DNA of 30,596 nucleotides, from NCBI GenBank assembly GCA_002683395.1, contig NYTG01000073.1, positions 1-30,596 on the forward strand. The letters run 5' to 3'. The first letter of the stretch is position 1, and each line of letters starts with the position of its first letter. The notes beneath the pieces were generated by a model that saw only the letters and a list, made by a program, of their open reading frames with translations, had not been told where the DNA came from and searched no databases. A program made the translations under genes and the position numbers. This DNA is from Halieaceae bacterium. GTDB lineage: Bacteria; Pseudomonadota; Gammaproteobacteria; Pseudomonadales; Halieaceae. Below are positions 14,801 through 23,837 of this stretch, piece by piece.

Positions 14801-16378
14801 TCAGTGTTCTCGGGTCTCACGAAAGCGGATGTCGGGCCAGCGCTCTTCCATTAAGGAGAGATTAACCCGGGTGGGTGCCAGGTAAGTCAGGTAACCGCCG
14901 CCATCCTGGGAAAGGTGCTCCGCCGCTTTTTTCCGGAACTCCTCCAGCTTGTGCTCGTCATCAGCCTCTATCCAGCGCGCAGTATAGACATTCACTGGCT
15001 CGTAAAGGGCCTCCACTTTGTACTCATCGGCTAGCCGATAAGCCACCACATCAAACTGCAGCTGGCCTACCGCACCTACAATGAGATCGCTGTTGTTCAG
15101 CGGGGAGAACACCTGGGTCGAACCTTCTTCCGACAACTGCTGGAGACCCTTTTGCAAAGCCTTGGCCTTCATGGGGTCGCTCAGGCGAATGCGCCGAAAC
15201 AATTCCGGCGCGAAGTGAGGAATACCCATAAATCGGATCGCCTCTCCTGTGGTGAAGGTGTCACCGATCTGAATGGTGCCGTGGTTATGCAAGCCGATGA
15301 TGTCGCCAGCCACTGCCGACTCCACCAAGGTCCGGTCACCGGCCCGAAACGTGACGGCATCCGCGATCCGCACGTCCTTGTCGATCCGGACATGACGCAT
15401 CTTCATCCCTTTGTCGTAGCGGCCCGAGCAGATCCGCATAAAAGCGATACGGTCACGATGCTTGGGGTCCATGTTGGCCTGAATCTTAAAAACGAAGCCC
15501 GTAAAGTCAGGCTGGGAAGCCTCGATCGTCCGCTCAGAAGAAACTCTGGGTTGTGGTGGTGGCGCCCACTCTACGAAATCGTTCAGCATCTCCCTGACAC
15601 CGAAGTTACCCAGTGCGGTACCAAAGAACACTGGCGTGAGCTGGCCAGCGAGAAATGCATCAATCGAGAACTCATGCGATGCCCCCCGCACCAGCTCTAT
15701 CTCTTCGACGAATACCTCGTAATCCTCTCCCAGCAGCGCCTGCGCTGCCTCTGAGGCGAGGCCTTTGACAAGATCCTCCTCTACCAGAGTCGCGCCGTCA
15801 CCAGGCTGATATCGGTGGAGGGTATCGGTGTATAAGTTGTAGACACCTCTGAAATCCCGGCCCATCCCTATCGGCCAATTAATGGGTGCGCCCGCAATTC
15901 CCAGGACCTCTTCAACCTCATCCACCAAATCGATGGGATCACGGATATCGCGATCGAGCTTATTGACGAAGGTCATGATGGGCGTATCTCGCAAACGACA
16001 GACATTCATGAGTTTAATCGTTCGATCCTCAACGCCTTTGGCACCGTCTATCACCATCAAAGCCGAATCCACTGCCGTCAGGGTGCGGTACGTGTCCTCT
16101 GAAAAATCCTCGTGGCCCGGCGTGTCGAGCAAATTTACCCAGCGATCGCGGTACGGGAACTGCATCACTGACGAGGTGACCGAAATCCCCCGCTCCTGCT
16201 CAAGGGCCATCCAGTCCGAGGTTGCGTGCGGCCCTCGCTTACCCTTTACCGAGCCCGCCACCTGAATCGCCTGTCCGAGCAACAGCAGTTTCTCGGTCAT
16301 AGTGGTCTTACCCGCATCGGGGTGAGAAATAATGGCGAAGGTGCGACGCGCGTCGACATCGCGCTGTAGTTCAGACAT
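14801..16378 (-). CDS. prfC: Peptide chain release factor 3
   Basis: RF3 is a translational GTPase that removes RF1/RF2 from the ribosome after termination. The 525-residue product has G1 SHPDAGKTT (about 18-26), the DTPGHEDFSEDTYR G3 region and NKLDRD (G4). The RF3-specific C-terminal domains follow, with SALVIDGAKG-like and GQLQFDVVAYRLADEY motifs. AAGGAG lies 5 bases before ATG. A likely promoter overlaps the end of lipB. In Pseudomonas and E. coli the position after lipB is held by lipA or other genes, so prfC here is a local rearrangement. Confidence 0.97.
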   Translation of the reverse strand: MSELQRDVDARRTFAIISHPDAGKTTMTEKLLLLGQAIQVAGSVKGKRGPHATSDWMALEQERGISVTSSVMQFPYRDRWVNLLDTPGHEDFSEDTYRTLTAVDSALMVIDGAKGVEDRTIKLMNVCRLRDTPIMTFVNKLDRDIRDPIDLVDEVEEVLGIAGAPINWPIGMGRDFRGVYNLYTDTLHRYQPGDGATLVEEDLVKGLASEAAQALLGEDYEVFVEEIELVRGASHEFSIDAFLAGQLTPVFFGTALGNFGVREMLNDFVEWAPPPQPRVSSERTIEASQPDFTGFVFKIQANMDPKHRDRIAFMRICSGRYDKGMKMRHVRIDKDVRIADAVTFRAGDRTLVESAVAGDIIGLHNHGTIQIGDTFTTGEAIRFMGIPHFAPELFRRIRLSDPMKAKALQKGLQQLSEEGSTQVFSPLNNSDLIVGAVGQLQFDVVAYRLADEYKVEALYEPVNVYTARWIEADDEHKLEEFRKKAAEHLSQDGGGYLTYLAPTRVNLSLMEERWPDIRFRETREH

Positions 16379-16401
16379 GACGGCTCCTTGGAGGAGGCGC
16401 G

Positions 16402-16430
16402 ATTATGCCAGCCAATATGAGCCGCGTCAG
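16402..16430 (-). promoter_or_regulatory. Likely prfC promoter overlapping the lipB stop
   Basis: On the minus strand CTGACG (-35, 16425-16430) and CATAAT (-10, 16402-16407) are separated by 17 bases. The -10 is preceded by TGG, an extended -10 element. Transcription would start about 17 bases before the prfC ATG, just ahead of its AAGGAG site. The -35 covers the lipB stop codon. Based on consensus match only. Confidence 0.45.
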
Positions 16431-17041
16431 GAAGGGTCAGGCAGGTTCTGTTGGAGATGCCGCAACAGGGAATCGCCCATCTCAGTCATATTGGGGCAAC
16501 CGCTGCCGAGCAATTGTGAGACCGAGGTCACCTCAAGCCCTTCATAACCGCAGGGGTTGATGCCGGCAAAGGGCGTGAGATCCATATCAACATTCAGCGA
16601 AAGACCATGGTAACTGCGCCCTTTACTGACCTTCAGGCCCAGTGCGGCGATCTTGCGTCCCTCCACATAGACACCTCGCGCTGCAGGATCCCCGCAGGCG
16701 GCTATCCCCGATTCCGCCAACACTTGCACCACCGCCGTCTCAAGGAGATTCACCAGCTCCCTGATGTTGACGTTTGCACGACGCAGGTCATAGAGCACAT
16801 AGGCCACCCACTGACCCGGGCCGTGATAAGTCACCTGCCCACCGCGATCCACTTGAATAACGGGGACGTCTCCGGTGTTCAGGATGTGCTCTGGCTTACC
16901 GGACAGGCCCTGTGTATAGACGGGCGGGTGCTGAAGTAACCAGATCTCATCCTGCGTCCCGGGCGCCCTTGAGGCGGTAAAGGCCTTCATGGCATCAAAG
17001 GTCGACTGATAATCCACCACGCCTAGATGACGACATCTCAT
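16427..17041 (-). CDS. lipB: Octanoyl-ACP:protein N-octanoyltransferase (lipoate-protein ligase B)
   Basis: Transfers octanoate from acyl-carrier protein to lipoyl domains of 2-oxoacid dehydrogenases and GcvH, the first step of lipoate synthesis. The 204-residue product has the RGGQVTYHGPGQ motif (66-77), Lys137 (AALGLKV), and the acyl-thioester Cys164 (INPCGYEGLE). The start is four bases after the ybeD stop. The usual downstream partner lipA (lipoyl synthase) is not in the window; prfC follows instead. Confidence 0.97.
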   Translation of the reverse strand: MRCRHLGVVDYQSTFDAMKAFTASRAPGTQDEIWLLQHPPVYTQGLSGKPEHILNTGDVPVIQVDRGGQVTYHGPGQWVAYVLYDLRRANVNIRELVNLLETAVVQVLAESGIAACGDPAARGVYVEGRKIAALGLKVSKGRSYHGLSLNVDMDLTPFAGINPCGYEGLEVTSVSQLLGSGCPNMTEMGDSLLRHLQQNLPDPS

Positions 17042-17045
17042 CTCG

Positions 17046-17312
17046 TCAGAGCACCATAGACACCAAACCAGTGTCCATCAAATCCTGATGGATTAACCGC
17101 AGCTGGTCCTCGCTCTGCGCCTCAATGGTAATGGTGATGGATTGAAAAGTGCCTTTACGTGAGTCCTTGATGAGGACATCTCCCGGCTCGAACCCCGGAG
17201 CCCGCTCGTGAAAAATGCGCATGACAGCGGGCTGAAAATCTTCCCCGGCTCGTCCCAGTACTTTGATGGGGTAAGAGCAAGGAAAAACGATCTTGGGTGG
17301 AGGCTCAGTCAC
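17046..17312 (-). CDS. ybeD: YbeD (DUF493) family protein
   Basis: The 88-residue small ferredoxin-like fold protein carries the family's FPCSYPIKVLGRAG start and the STRKGTFQS-like region (DSRKGTFQSITITIEA). Its function is not firmly established; it is consistently found between dacA and lipB and has been suggested to act as a regulator of lipoate metabolism or protein modification. It lies 6 bases after dacA and 4 bases before lipB, so it is translated from the same message. Confidence 0.93.
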   Translation of the reverse strand: MTEPPPKIVFPCSYPIKVLGRAGEDFQPAVMRIFHERAPGFEPGDVLIKDSRKGTFQSITITIEAQSEDQLRLIHQDLMDTGLVSMVL

Positions 17313-17318
17313 CGAGAG

Positions 17319-18485
17319 TCATCCCAGCAGTTGCTGAAACCACAGCAGGATCGCATCCCATAAGCGAGCAAAAAATCCGGCCGGCTCAATCGCTTGCAAT
17401 ACCTCCAGTGGCACCTCGCCGACGGGCTCCCCTGAACGAGTCATGACGACCCGCCCCACGACATCACCCATGGCCAGGGGCGCAACAAGAGGCTTAATCA
17501 CCTCTGTCGATAAGTCGATCTGCGCCGTGCTCCTGGGCAGGGTCAGCACAACGTCTTTTGTGACACCGAGGGCGACCTGTTGCGCCTGGCCCTTCCAAAC
17601 TCGGTCTTCGGTAAGGGTCATATCAGCGCTTAAGGGCCTCACCGTCTCATAAAAACGAAATCCGTAGTTAAGCAGACTCCGCGTCTCTGATTTGCGGCTC
17701 GCGGTCGAACTGCTTCCCATGACGACAGAGACCAGTCGCATACCCTCTCGTTGAGCGGAAGCCACAAGGCCATACCCCGCGACTCTGGTATACCCGGTTT
17801 TTAAACCATCAACCGAGTCATCCTCACGCAACAGGTGGTTGCGGTTGTACTGCGTGATGTCGTTGTAGGTGTAGCTCTGCTCCTTGTATACCGCGTAGCG
17901 CTCCGGGTGGTCACGAATGGCGGCTACCGCGGTCGCGGCGAGGTCACGCGCAGTCGACAAATGCTCGGGGTGCGGGAGTCCGTGACTGTTCTCAAAATGG
18001 GTGCCCGTCAGCCCCATCTCCTGTGCGTAACGGTTCATCAAATCCACAAATGCTGCTTCACTGCCCGCAATATGCTCGGCGATCGCAACGGTGGCATCGT
18101 TTCCCGACGAGATCACGATACCTCGCTCCAGCTCCGCGACCGTGACAGGCTTACCGGGCTCAATCCACATGAGCGAAGACCCTTTGAATACGGGATTTTG
18201 GGACCACGCGTTGCGGCTCACCGGCACAGTATCGTCCAAACTGAGCCGGCCCAGTTCGACCTCCTGAGCGAGGACATAAGCCGTCATTAACTTTGTCAGA
18301 CTTGCCGGGGGCAGCTGCAGATCAGCGTTGTGATCGACAAGTACCGTTCCGGTATCAAAATCAACCAACAAATAAGAGTCAGCATTAATAGCGGGCGGCG
18401 CGGGCACGAGGCCCGTATTGGCTAGCGCTGCTAATGGCAACCACATCGCGCCAATCAGATATTGGAATGAACGCTTCAGCGTCAT
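17319..18485 (-). CDS. dacA: D-alanyl-D-alanine carboxypeptidase (PBP5/6 type)
   Basis: Trims the terminal D-Ala of peptidoglycan stem peptides, anchored to the outer face of the inner membrane. From ATG 18485 (AGGAG 5 bases upstream) it has 388 residues, with a signal peptide cleaved after AALA near residue 22. Active-site motifs are SLTK (Ser62-Lys65), SGN (127-129) and KTG (229-231). A C-terminal PBP5-like beta domain is followed by a terminal amphipathic helix (FFARLWDAILLWFQQLL) for membrane binding. The longer frame to 18533 adds residues that spoil the signal peptide. A 92-base gap separates it from rlpA; a weak promoter match (TTTTCA-18-TACACT) lies there. Confidence 0.96.
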   Translation of the reverse strand: MTLKRSFQYLIGAMWLPLAALANTGLVPAPPAINADSYLLVDFDTGTVLVDHNADLQLPPASLTKLMTAYVLAQEVELGRLSLDDTVPVSRNAWSQNPVFKGSSLMWIEPGKPVTVAELERGIVISSGNDATVAIAEHIAGSEAAFVDLMNRYAQEMGLTGTHFENSHGLPHPEHLSTARDLAATAVAAIRDHPERYAVYKEQSYTYNDITQYNRNHLLREDDSVDGLKTGYTRVAGYGLVASAQREGMRLVSVVMGSSSTASRKSETRSLLNYGFRFYETVRPLSADMTLTEDRVWKGQAQQVALGVTKDVVLTLPRSTAQIDLSTEVIKPLVAPLAMGDVVGRVVMTRSGEPVGEVPLEVLQAIEPAGFFARLWDAILLWFQQLLG

Positions 18486-18577
18486 TCGCACTCCTATCGT
18501 CAATTGAATCTCTCCATGGCCGTCATAAAACACGGCGTCAGTGTACGCCCGCGGGGCACCCGATGAAAATCATGGGC

Positions 18578-19366
18578 TCACGGTAATCGCTGCGGTGACT
18601 GATGACCACTTTCCATCAGGGCAGCGCGCGCGCGCTCCAGCGCTTGCGGGTCGGCAAACGGCCCCACTCTGACGCGGTGCAGTCTTTTGCCCCCTGCATC
18701 CACCAGACTGGTCGTCGCGGGATAACCCCAGCGATCGGTAACTTCCCTGACGACCTGATCGGCCGTGTCGGGTGACTCGTAGGCGCCGAGTTGCAGGTAC
18801 CGATACGTCAATGCGGCTGATGCGCGCCGGTCATCGACGCCTGCCAGGTCGATCGACTCCACCCGCACCAAGGCTGTGCCCTGCTCGGCAAAACCAAGCT
18901 GCTTCGCCGCACCGTAAGATAAGTCGATCAATCGGTCGGGATGGAAGGGTCCCCGGTCGTTCACCCTCAACACAACGCTCCGCTGGTTAAGCAGGTGGGT
19001 GACGCGCACATAGCTGGGAATCGGCAACGAGCGATGCGCCGCCGTTGCAGCAAACACATCAAAAATTTCGCCATTAGCGGTGGGCCGCCCCTGAAATTTC
19101 ATCCCATACCAAGAGGCGGTGCCCTGCTCACGGTAACCCCGGTGCGTGGCGAGTACCGTGTAGGTCTGGCCATTGACCTCGTAAGGGCTCGTATTACCAT
19201 TGGACAGCAAAGGGTCAGGACGCGGCACCGCGTCCTGCCAGACCGGAGCGTCGATCGAACTTGGCGCGCTGTCCGCCACGCCTTGGGGTGCATTAACCGA
19301 GATTGGTGCGCACGCTGCCAAGGCAGTGAGAGCGAGCCAGACGAGCAGGCCCTGGCAGCGATTCAA
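18578..19366 (-). CDS. rlpA: RlpA, septal lipoprotein lytic transglycosylase
   Basis: RlpA cuts naked (denuded) glycan strands and helps daughter-cell separation in Pseudomonas. It has a lipobox LAAC (acylated Cys19 from the TTG start), a double-psi beta-barrel catalytic domain (about 81-171; GTASWYGMKFQGRPTANGE split over the motif, HRSLPIPSYVRV, RVNDRGPF) and a C-terminal SPOR domain (about 188-262; YRYLQLGAY, HRVRVGPF) that binds denuded peptidoglycan at the septum. The start is uncertain. TTG 19366 overlaps the mltB stop (TTGA) and gives a compact lipoprotein signal, but its GGAG is only 2 bases away. GTG 19408 adds 14 residues. Confidence 0.9.
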   Translation of the reverse strand: MNRCQGLLVWLALTALAACAPISVNAPQGVADSAPSSIDAPVWQDAVPRPDPLLSNGNTSPYEVNGQTYTVLATHRGYREQGTASWYGMKFQGRPTANGEIFDVFAATAAHRSLPIPSYVRVTHLLNQRSVVLRVNDRGPFHPDRLIDLSYGAAKQLGFAEQGTALVRVESIDLAGVDDRRASAALTYRYLQLGAYESPDTADQVVREVTDRWGYPATTSLVDAGGKRLHRVRVGPFADPQALERARAALMESGHQSPQRLP

Positions 19367-20391
19367 GGCTCCGAGCGCGCGGAAACAATTGCCTGACTGA
19401 GGTCCCACACCGCCATCGCGTACATCGCGCTATGGTTATAGCGAGTGATGACATAGAAATTCTGCAGGCCGAGCCAATAGCGCATTCCACCCTCTTCTTC
19501 GAGACGCAGCGGGGTCGCCACCACTTTAGGATCAAGCGGTTCAGCGGGCTTTAGCCCCTCAAGCGCCAGCGCGGCAACGGTCTGTGTGGGCTTCAAACCC
19601 CGCTCGAACAAATCTGGATCAGGGTCCTCCGGGATACCCCCTACCGTCACGCCGTCTCCTGAGCGCCATCCGTGGGCCTTAAGGTAGTGGCCGACACTGG
19701 CGATCGCATCTGCCGGGTCATCCCAGATATCAGGTGCCGTCTCTCCTTCGTAACTGCGGGCGTAGGCGCGATAACTCGATGGCATGAACTGACCGTAGCC
19801 CATCGCGCCGGCGTAGGAGCCTTTTAAGGCGAGCGGGTCTTTGCCGGATTCCCAGGCGAGCACCAGAAACTGCTCAAGCTCGCTGGTAAAAAAAGGTGAC
19901 CGTCTTGGGTAGTCAAAGGCGAGCGTGGAGAGTGCATCGATCACCCGATAACTGCCCGTAATACGACCGTAATAGGTCTCTACCCCGATGATGGCCACCA
20001 TGAGCTCCGGTGGCACGCCCGTGCGCCCGGCGACCGTTTGCAGCGTGTTTTGGTGAGCGTTCCAGAAACTCACGCCTTCTGTGATACGGCGGTCGGTCAG
20101 AAAGATCTTGCGATATTCATGCCAGGCCTTAGTTTTTTCTGCGGGACGCGCGATCGCCTCGAGGATACTTTGTTGTCGCTGCGCCGCGTCGATGAGCTGC
20201 CGCGCCCACTCCGGATCCACTCCCGCTTCCTCAGCTGCGGTGATCACCGCACTGGCCGCTTCCCGATCACTGTAATCGCCGGCACTTGCACCTGTCGCGA
20301 GGCACAACCCAATCCCCATCAGCAAGAGGCGACTGCGCCAGCGTCGAACGGGTCGGAAAGGCGAGCATGAGAAACAACGTATCGCGCTCAT
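19363..20391 (-). CDS. mltB: MltB/SltB1-type membrane-bound lytic transglycosylase
   Basis: Murein lytic transglycosylase of family 3. The 342-residue product has an Arg-rich N-region and hydrophobic signal cleaved near ASA-GD (residue 37), without a clear lipobox Cys at the cleavage site, so it resembles the soluble Pseudomonas SltB1. The family motifs are IIGVETYYGRITG (catalytic Glu138), AGAMGYGQFMPSSYRAYA and DIWDDPADAIASVGHYL. The C-terminus has the NFYVITRYNHS(A)MYAMAV segment. It overlaps rodA upstream (ATGA) and rlpA downstream. Confidence 0.95.
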   Translation of the reverse strand: MSAIRCFSCSPFRPVRRWRSRLLLMGIGLCLATGASAGDYSDREAASAVITAAEEAGVDPEWARQLIDAAQRQQSILEAIARPAEKTKAWHEYRKIFLTDRRITEGVSFWNAHQNTLQTVAGRTGVPPELMVAIIGVETYYGRITGSYRVIDALSTLAFDYPRRSPFFTSELEQFLVLAWESGKDPLALKGSYAGAMGYGQFMPSSYRAYARSYEGETAPDIWDDPADAIASVGHYLKAHGWRSGDGVTVGGIPEDPDPDLFERGLKPTQTVAALALEGLKPAEPLDPKVVATPLRLEEEGGMRYWLGLQNFYVITRYNHSAMYAMAVWDLSQAIVSARSEP

Positions 20392-21527
20392 CTAGATAGA
20401 ATCCTCTTTTCAGTGCTGATCGCAGTGAGAATACCGAAACCGAGCAACAGGGTGACAATGGAAGTCCCCCCGAAGCTCACAAAAGGCAATGGTACCCCGA
20501 CGACGGGCAGAACCCCCGCCACCATGCCCATATTCACGATGACATAAACGCAGAACGTCAGAGTGATCGCACTGGCGAGCAATCTGCCGTAGCTCGTTTG
20601 TGCGGTAAAGCTAATCCACAGGCCTCGGGCCACCACCAGGCCATACAACACCAACAGAGCCAAAACGCCCCGTAAGCCCCATTCCTCTGCCAATACCGCG
20701 ATAATAAAATCCGTTTGGCTCTCGGGCAAAAAGTCCAGATGCGACTGGGTGCCCTGTAGCCACCCCTTTCCGCTCCAACCCCCTGACCCGATGGCGGTTT
20801 TGGACTGGATGATATTCCAACCGGCCCCCAGTCGGTCCGCTTCCGGGTCAAACAGCGTGAGGATCCGCTGTTTTTGGTAATCCCTCAGTAGATACAGCCA
20901 GGCGGGCCAGATACAGGCCAGCGCGGCCAGCGCGCCCGACAGTATCTGCCACCAGCTGACCCCAGCCATAAACACCACGAACACACCACTGGCGGCGACC
21001 AAAATCGCCGTTCCCAAATCAGGCTGGACCGCAATCGCTGCTGCGGGCAAGGCAATCATGAGTAGCGCGACAACGGTGACACCAAGACGCGGTGGCAGTC
21101 CGTGGCGGACGATCCACGCGGCCACCACCAAGGGCATCGCAATCTTCATGATCTCGGAGGGCTGAAAGCGGATAACACCGAGGCTCAACCAGCGCTGCGC
21201 ACCCTTCGCGCCAACCCCGAAGAAGGGAATCATCAGCAATAACAACAGCGCCGCCAGATAGAGTGCCGGGGCCCAGCGCTCAAGGGTGTCGAGGCGAACC
21301 TGCGCCACCACTAATAACACGCCGAAGCCCACCACAAAGTTACGAATCTGACGGTTCAGGGTGTTCCAGTCGCCATCTGACGCGCTGAACAGAACAAATA
21401 AACCCATCGCGGCGATGGCTAACACGGGGGTGAGTAACACTACATCGAGATGCAAACGCTCTGCTGGGGTCTGTGCTCGGGAAAAGTCCCGGTCAGAGCC
21501 CTCTAAAAAGCGCGTGTACTCAGACAT
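20388..21527 (-). CDS. rodA: RodA, SEDS-family peptidoglycan glycosyltransferase of the elongasome
   Basis: Polymerises glycan strands with PBP2 during side-wall growth. The polytopic product has about ten membrane segments and SEDS motifs: GAKGAQRWLSLGVIRFQPSEIMK (in two parts), QPDLGTAI, the catalytic-loop Asp of the family, SGGWSGKGWLQGTQS, FLPESQTDFIIAVLAEEWG, and VGVPLPFVSFGGTS. ATG 21527 is chosen (GAGAGG upstream); it overlaps the mrdA stop by 8 bases. An in-frame ATG at 21551 would add eight residues. It directly follows mrdA, its obligate partner. Confidence 0.96.
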   Translation of the reverse strand: MSEYTRFLEGSDRDFSRAQTPAERLHLDVVLLTPVLAIAAMGLFVLFSASDGDWNTLNRQIRNFVVGFGVLLVVAQVRLDTLERWAPALYLAALLLLLMIPFFGVGAKGAQRWLSLGVIRFQPSEIMKIAMPLVVAAWIVRHGLPPRLGVTVVALLMIALPAAAIAVQPDLGTAILVAASGVFVVFMAGVSWWQILSGALAALACIWPAWLYLLRDYQKQRILTLFDPEADRLGAGWNIIQSKTAIGSGGWSGKGWLQGTQSHLDFLPESQTDFIIAVLAEEWGLRGVLALLVLYGLVVARGLWISFTAQTSYGRLLASAITLTFCVYVIVNMGMVAGVLPVVGVPLPFVSFGGTSIVTLLLGFGILTAISTEKRILSR

Positions 21528-23367
21528 CCCCGGCCTCTCCCAGCCACGCATCGATCACGCGGCGGGCTACCGGCGATGCCGCACCGCTGCCGCCGCCATT
21601 CTCTGCGATCACCGCGACCACAATGCGGGGCTTCTCGACAGGCGCAAAGGCAATAAAGAGTCCGTGGTTGCGGTTGCGTTCGCTGATGGCATCCTCGTCA
21701 TAAATGGCATCCTGCGCGATGCTGACCACCTGGGAAGTCCCGGTTTTGCCCGCCATCTGATAACCGATACCTTTGGCGATGCTTGCCGCGGTCCCCCGCG
21801 GCGAATGCACGACATCTACCATGCCAGCGACCACCGCTTTCCAATCATCTTCATCAATCTCCCGCGGTGGTCGCTGCACACCGCCGACGGTGAGGTCACC
21901 CACACGATGCACCACCGATGGCACAAAACTCTCTCCCTTATTCGCCAGCATCATGGCCGCCTGGGCCAACTGCAGGGGCGTCGCCAGCATATAACCCTGA
22001 CCAATGCCGGCACTGATCGTTTCACCGGGATACCACGGCTCACCCAAGGCAGTCCGCTTCCATTGGCTGTTGGGTAAAATACCGTCTTGCTCGCCGGTGG
22101 TATCGATCCCCGTTCGCTGCCCCAAGCCATAAGGCTGCAGTGCCTCTGCCATCGTATCGATCCCCATACGGTGGGCTAAATCGTAAAAATACGTATCGCA
22201 GGACTCTGCGATAGCCATATGCAAGTCCACCGTTTCGGCGTGGCCCGTCCCGCGCACTCGCAACGTCCAGTCCCGATAACGCCGATCATCGCCGGGCAGT
22301 CGATACCAACCAGGGTCAGGTATTGCCGTGTCTGGCGTAACGAAATCGCGCTCTAGCGCGCCAAGGCCAATCAGTGGCTTGATCGTTGATCCCGGCGGAT
22401 ATTGGCCCTGTACCGCGCGATTCAGGAGCGGCGTATCCAGCGAGCCTCTCAGCTGGGCATAATCGGAGTAGCTGATCCCTTCAACAAAAAGATTCGCGTC
22501 GTAGCTGGGATTGGAAACCATCGCCAGCACGCCGCCGGTAGCCGGATCCAACGCCACGATTGCCCCTCGTTGATCACCTAGCGCTGCCACGGCCTCGCGC
22601 TGTAAATCCAGATCCAGATACAGGCGTAGGTTCTTGCCCGGTTCGGGCGCCTGTTTTTCCAGTACGCGCAACACACGTCCGTGGGCGTTCGTTTCGATAT
22701 GGTGAAATCCGGGTTTGCCGTGCAAGAGCGGCTCGTAGCGCTTTTCCACACCGACTTTGCCGATATGCAGCGTGCCTCGATAGCGCTCTGGGTCAAGTTC
22801 GTCCAGATCATCCGCGCTGACTCTTCCGACATAACCCAGAACATGGCTGAGCGCTTCACCATAGGGATAATCGCGCGTCAACTGGGCATCAACCACCACT
22901 CCCGGCATCGCATGCAGATCCACCGCTACGCTCGCGAGAGCCGTATCGTCCAGCCCGAGCTTAATCGGTACTGACTCAAAAGGGCGTCGCCGCTCCGAAC
23001 GCTCCCGAAACGCCTCCAGCTCACGATCGGTGAGCGACAGACGTTCTGTCAGGGCCAGTATTAATGCCTCTGAATTCGCGCTCCGCTCTCTGACCACGCC
23101 GATCACAAAGGTGGGTTTATTCGCCGCCAGTAACCGTCCCTTGCGATCGACAATCTGCCCGCGGGTCGGCGGAATGACTTCCACCCTGATGCGGTTGCGA
23201 TCCGATTGGGTGAGAAAGTCCTCATGCTGCGTAATTTGCAACGAGTAATAGCGATAAACGAGGGCCGTCAGCAGGAGGGAAATGCCCAGCAGCGCAGCGA
23301 TCAGCCTGGAGCGGTTAATCATCCACTCCCGACGCGTATCTCGCAGGGCATCAAGTGGTCTGAGCAT
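21520..23367 (-). CDS. mrdA: PBP2, elongation-specific peptidoglycan transpeptidase
   Basis: Class B penicillin-binding protein that cross-links lateral wall made by RodA. The 615-residue product has a membrane anchor (about 21-41), the PBP dimerisation/pedestal region with PPTRGQIVDRKGRLLA, and the transpeptidase domain with STIK (Ser327-Lys330), SCD (389-391) and KTG (541-543). The SxD rather than SxN second motif is usual for PBP2. The start overlaps the rlmH stop by one base (TGATG). Confidence 0.97.
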   Translation of the reverse strand: MLRPLDALRDTRREWMINRSRLIAALLGISLLLTALVYRYYSLQITQHEDFLTQSDRNRIRVEVIPPTRGQIVDRKGRLLAANKPTFVIGVVRERSANSEALILALTERLSLTDRELEAFRERSERRRPFESVPIKLGLDDTALASVAVDLHAMPGVVVDAQLTRDYPYGEALSHVLGYVGRVSADDLDELDPERYRGTLHIGKVGVEKRYEPLLHGKPGFHHIETNAHGRVLRVLEKQAPEPGKNLRLYLDLDLQREAVAALGDQRGAIVALDPATGGVLAMVSNPSYDANLFVEGISYSDYAQLRGSLDTPLLNRAVQGQYPPGSTIKPLIGLGALERDFVTPDTAIPDPGWYRLPGDDRRYRDWTLRVRGTGHAETVDLHMAIAESCDTYFYDLAHRMGIDTMAEALQPYGLGQRTGIDTTGEQDGILPNSQWKRTALGEPWYPGETISAGIGQGYMLATPLQLAQAAMMLANKGESFVPSVVHRVGDLTVGGVQRPPREIDEDDWKAVVAGMVDVVHSPRGTAASIAKGIGYQMAGKTGTSQVVSIAQDAIYDEDAISERNRNHGLFIAFAPVEKPRIVVAVIAENGGGSGAASPVARRVIDAWLGEAGDV

Positions 23368-23837
23368 CAGTTACCCCGATGATAGGGATGGCCTGCCTTT
23401 ATCGACCATGCGCGATACAGCTGCTCCGAGAGAATCACGCGCACCAACGGATGCGGCAGCGTGATGCGCCCGAAAGACCACCGCTCTTTTGCCATGCCAA
23501 GAACACTCTTGTGCAGACCGTCCGGCCCGCCGATAGCGATGCTTACCTGCTCACCCTGCATTTGCCACTGGTCAAATCGCTCGGCAATCATCTCGGTGCT
23601 GATCTCTAGGCCCGCAACGTCGAGGGCAATCAAATAATCATCGCGACTGAGGCGCGCCTGAATCGCGTCGGCTTCCTGTTCTCGGTAACGCTCCTCGGAG
23701 GAACTCCCGCGTTTCGCCGGTGGAATATCCAGCCACTCCACTGGCATTTCTCGGGGCAGACGACGCGCATATTCTTTGACCCCCTGATCTACCCATGCCG
23801 GCATTTTTTGCCCTACTGCCAGCACTCGTAGCCGCAT
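23367..23837 (-). CDS. rlmH: RlmH, 23S rRNA pseudouridine-1915 N3-methyltransferase
   Basis: Methylates pseudouridine 1915 in helix 69 of 23S rRNA on assembled 70S ribosomes. From ATG 23837 (a four-base ATGA overlap with rsfS) the product is 156 residues and begins MRLRVLAVGQKMPAW, as in the family; the longer frame reads into rsfS. The SPOUT knot motifs include SIAIGGPDGLH and the C-terminal ILSEQLYRAWSIKAGHPYHR segment. Confidence 0.97.
   Translation of the reverse strand: MRLRVLAVGQKMPAWVDQGVKEYARRLPREMPVEWLDIPPAKRGSSSEERYREQEADAIQARLSRDDYLIALDVAGLEISTEMIAERFDQWQMQGEQVSIAIGGPDGLHKSVLGMAKERWSFGRITLPHPLVRVILSEQLYRAWSIKAGHPYHRGN

Noticed and set aside
21361..22077. 238-codon plus-strand frame opposite rodA and mrdA
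   Set aside because: It is antisense to two clearly coding genes with catalytic motifs intact, and has no domain.
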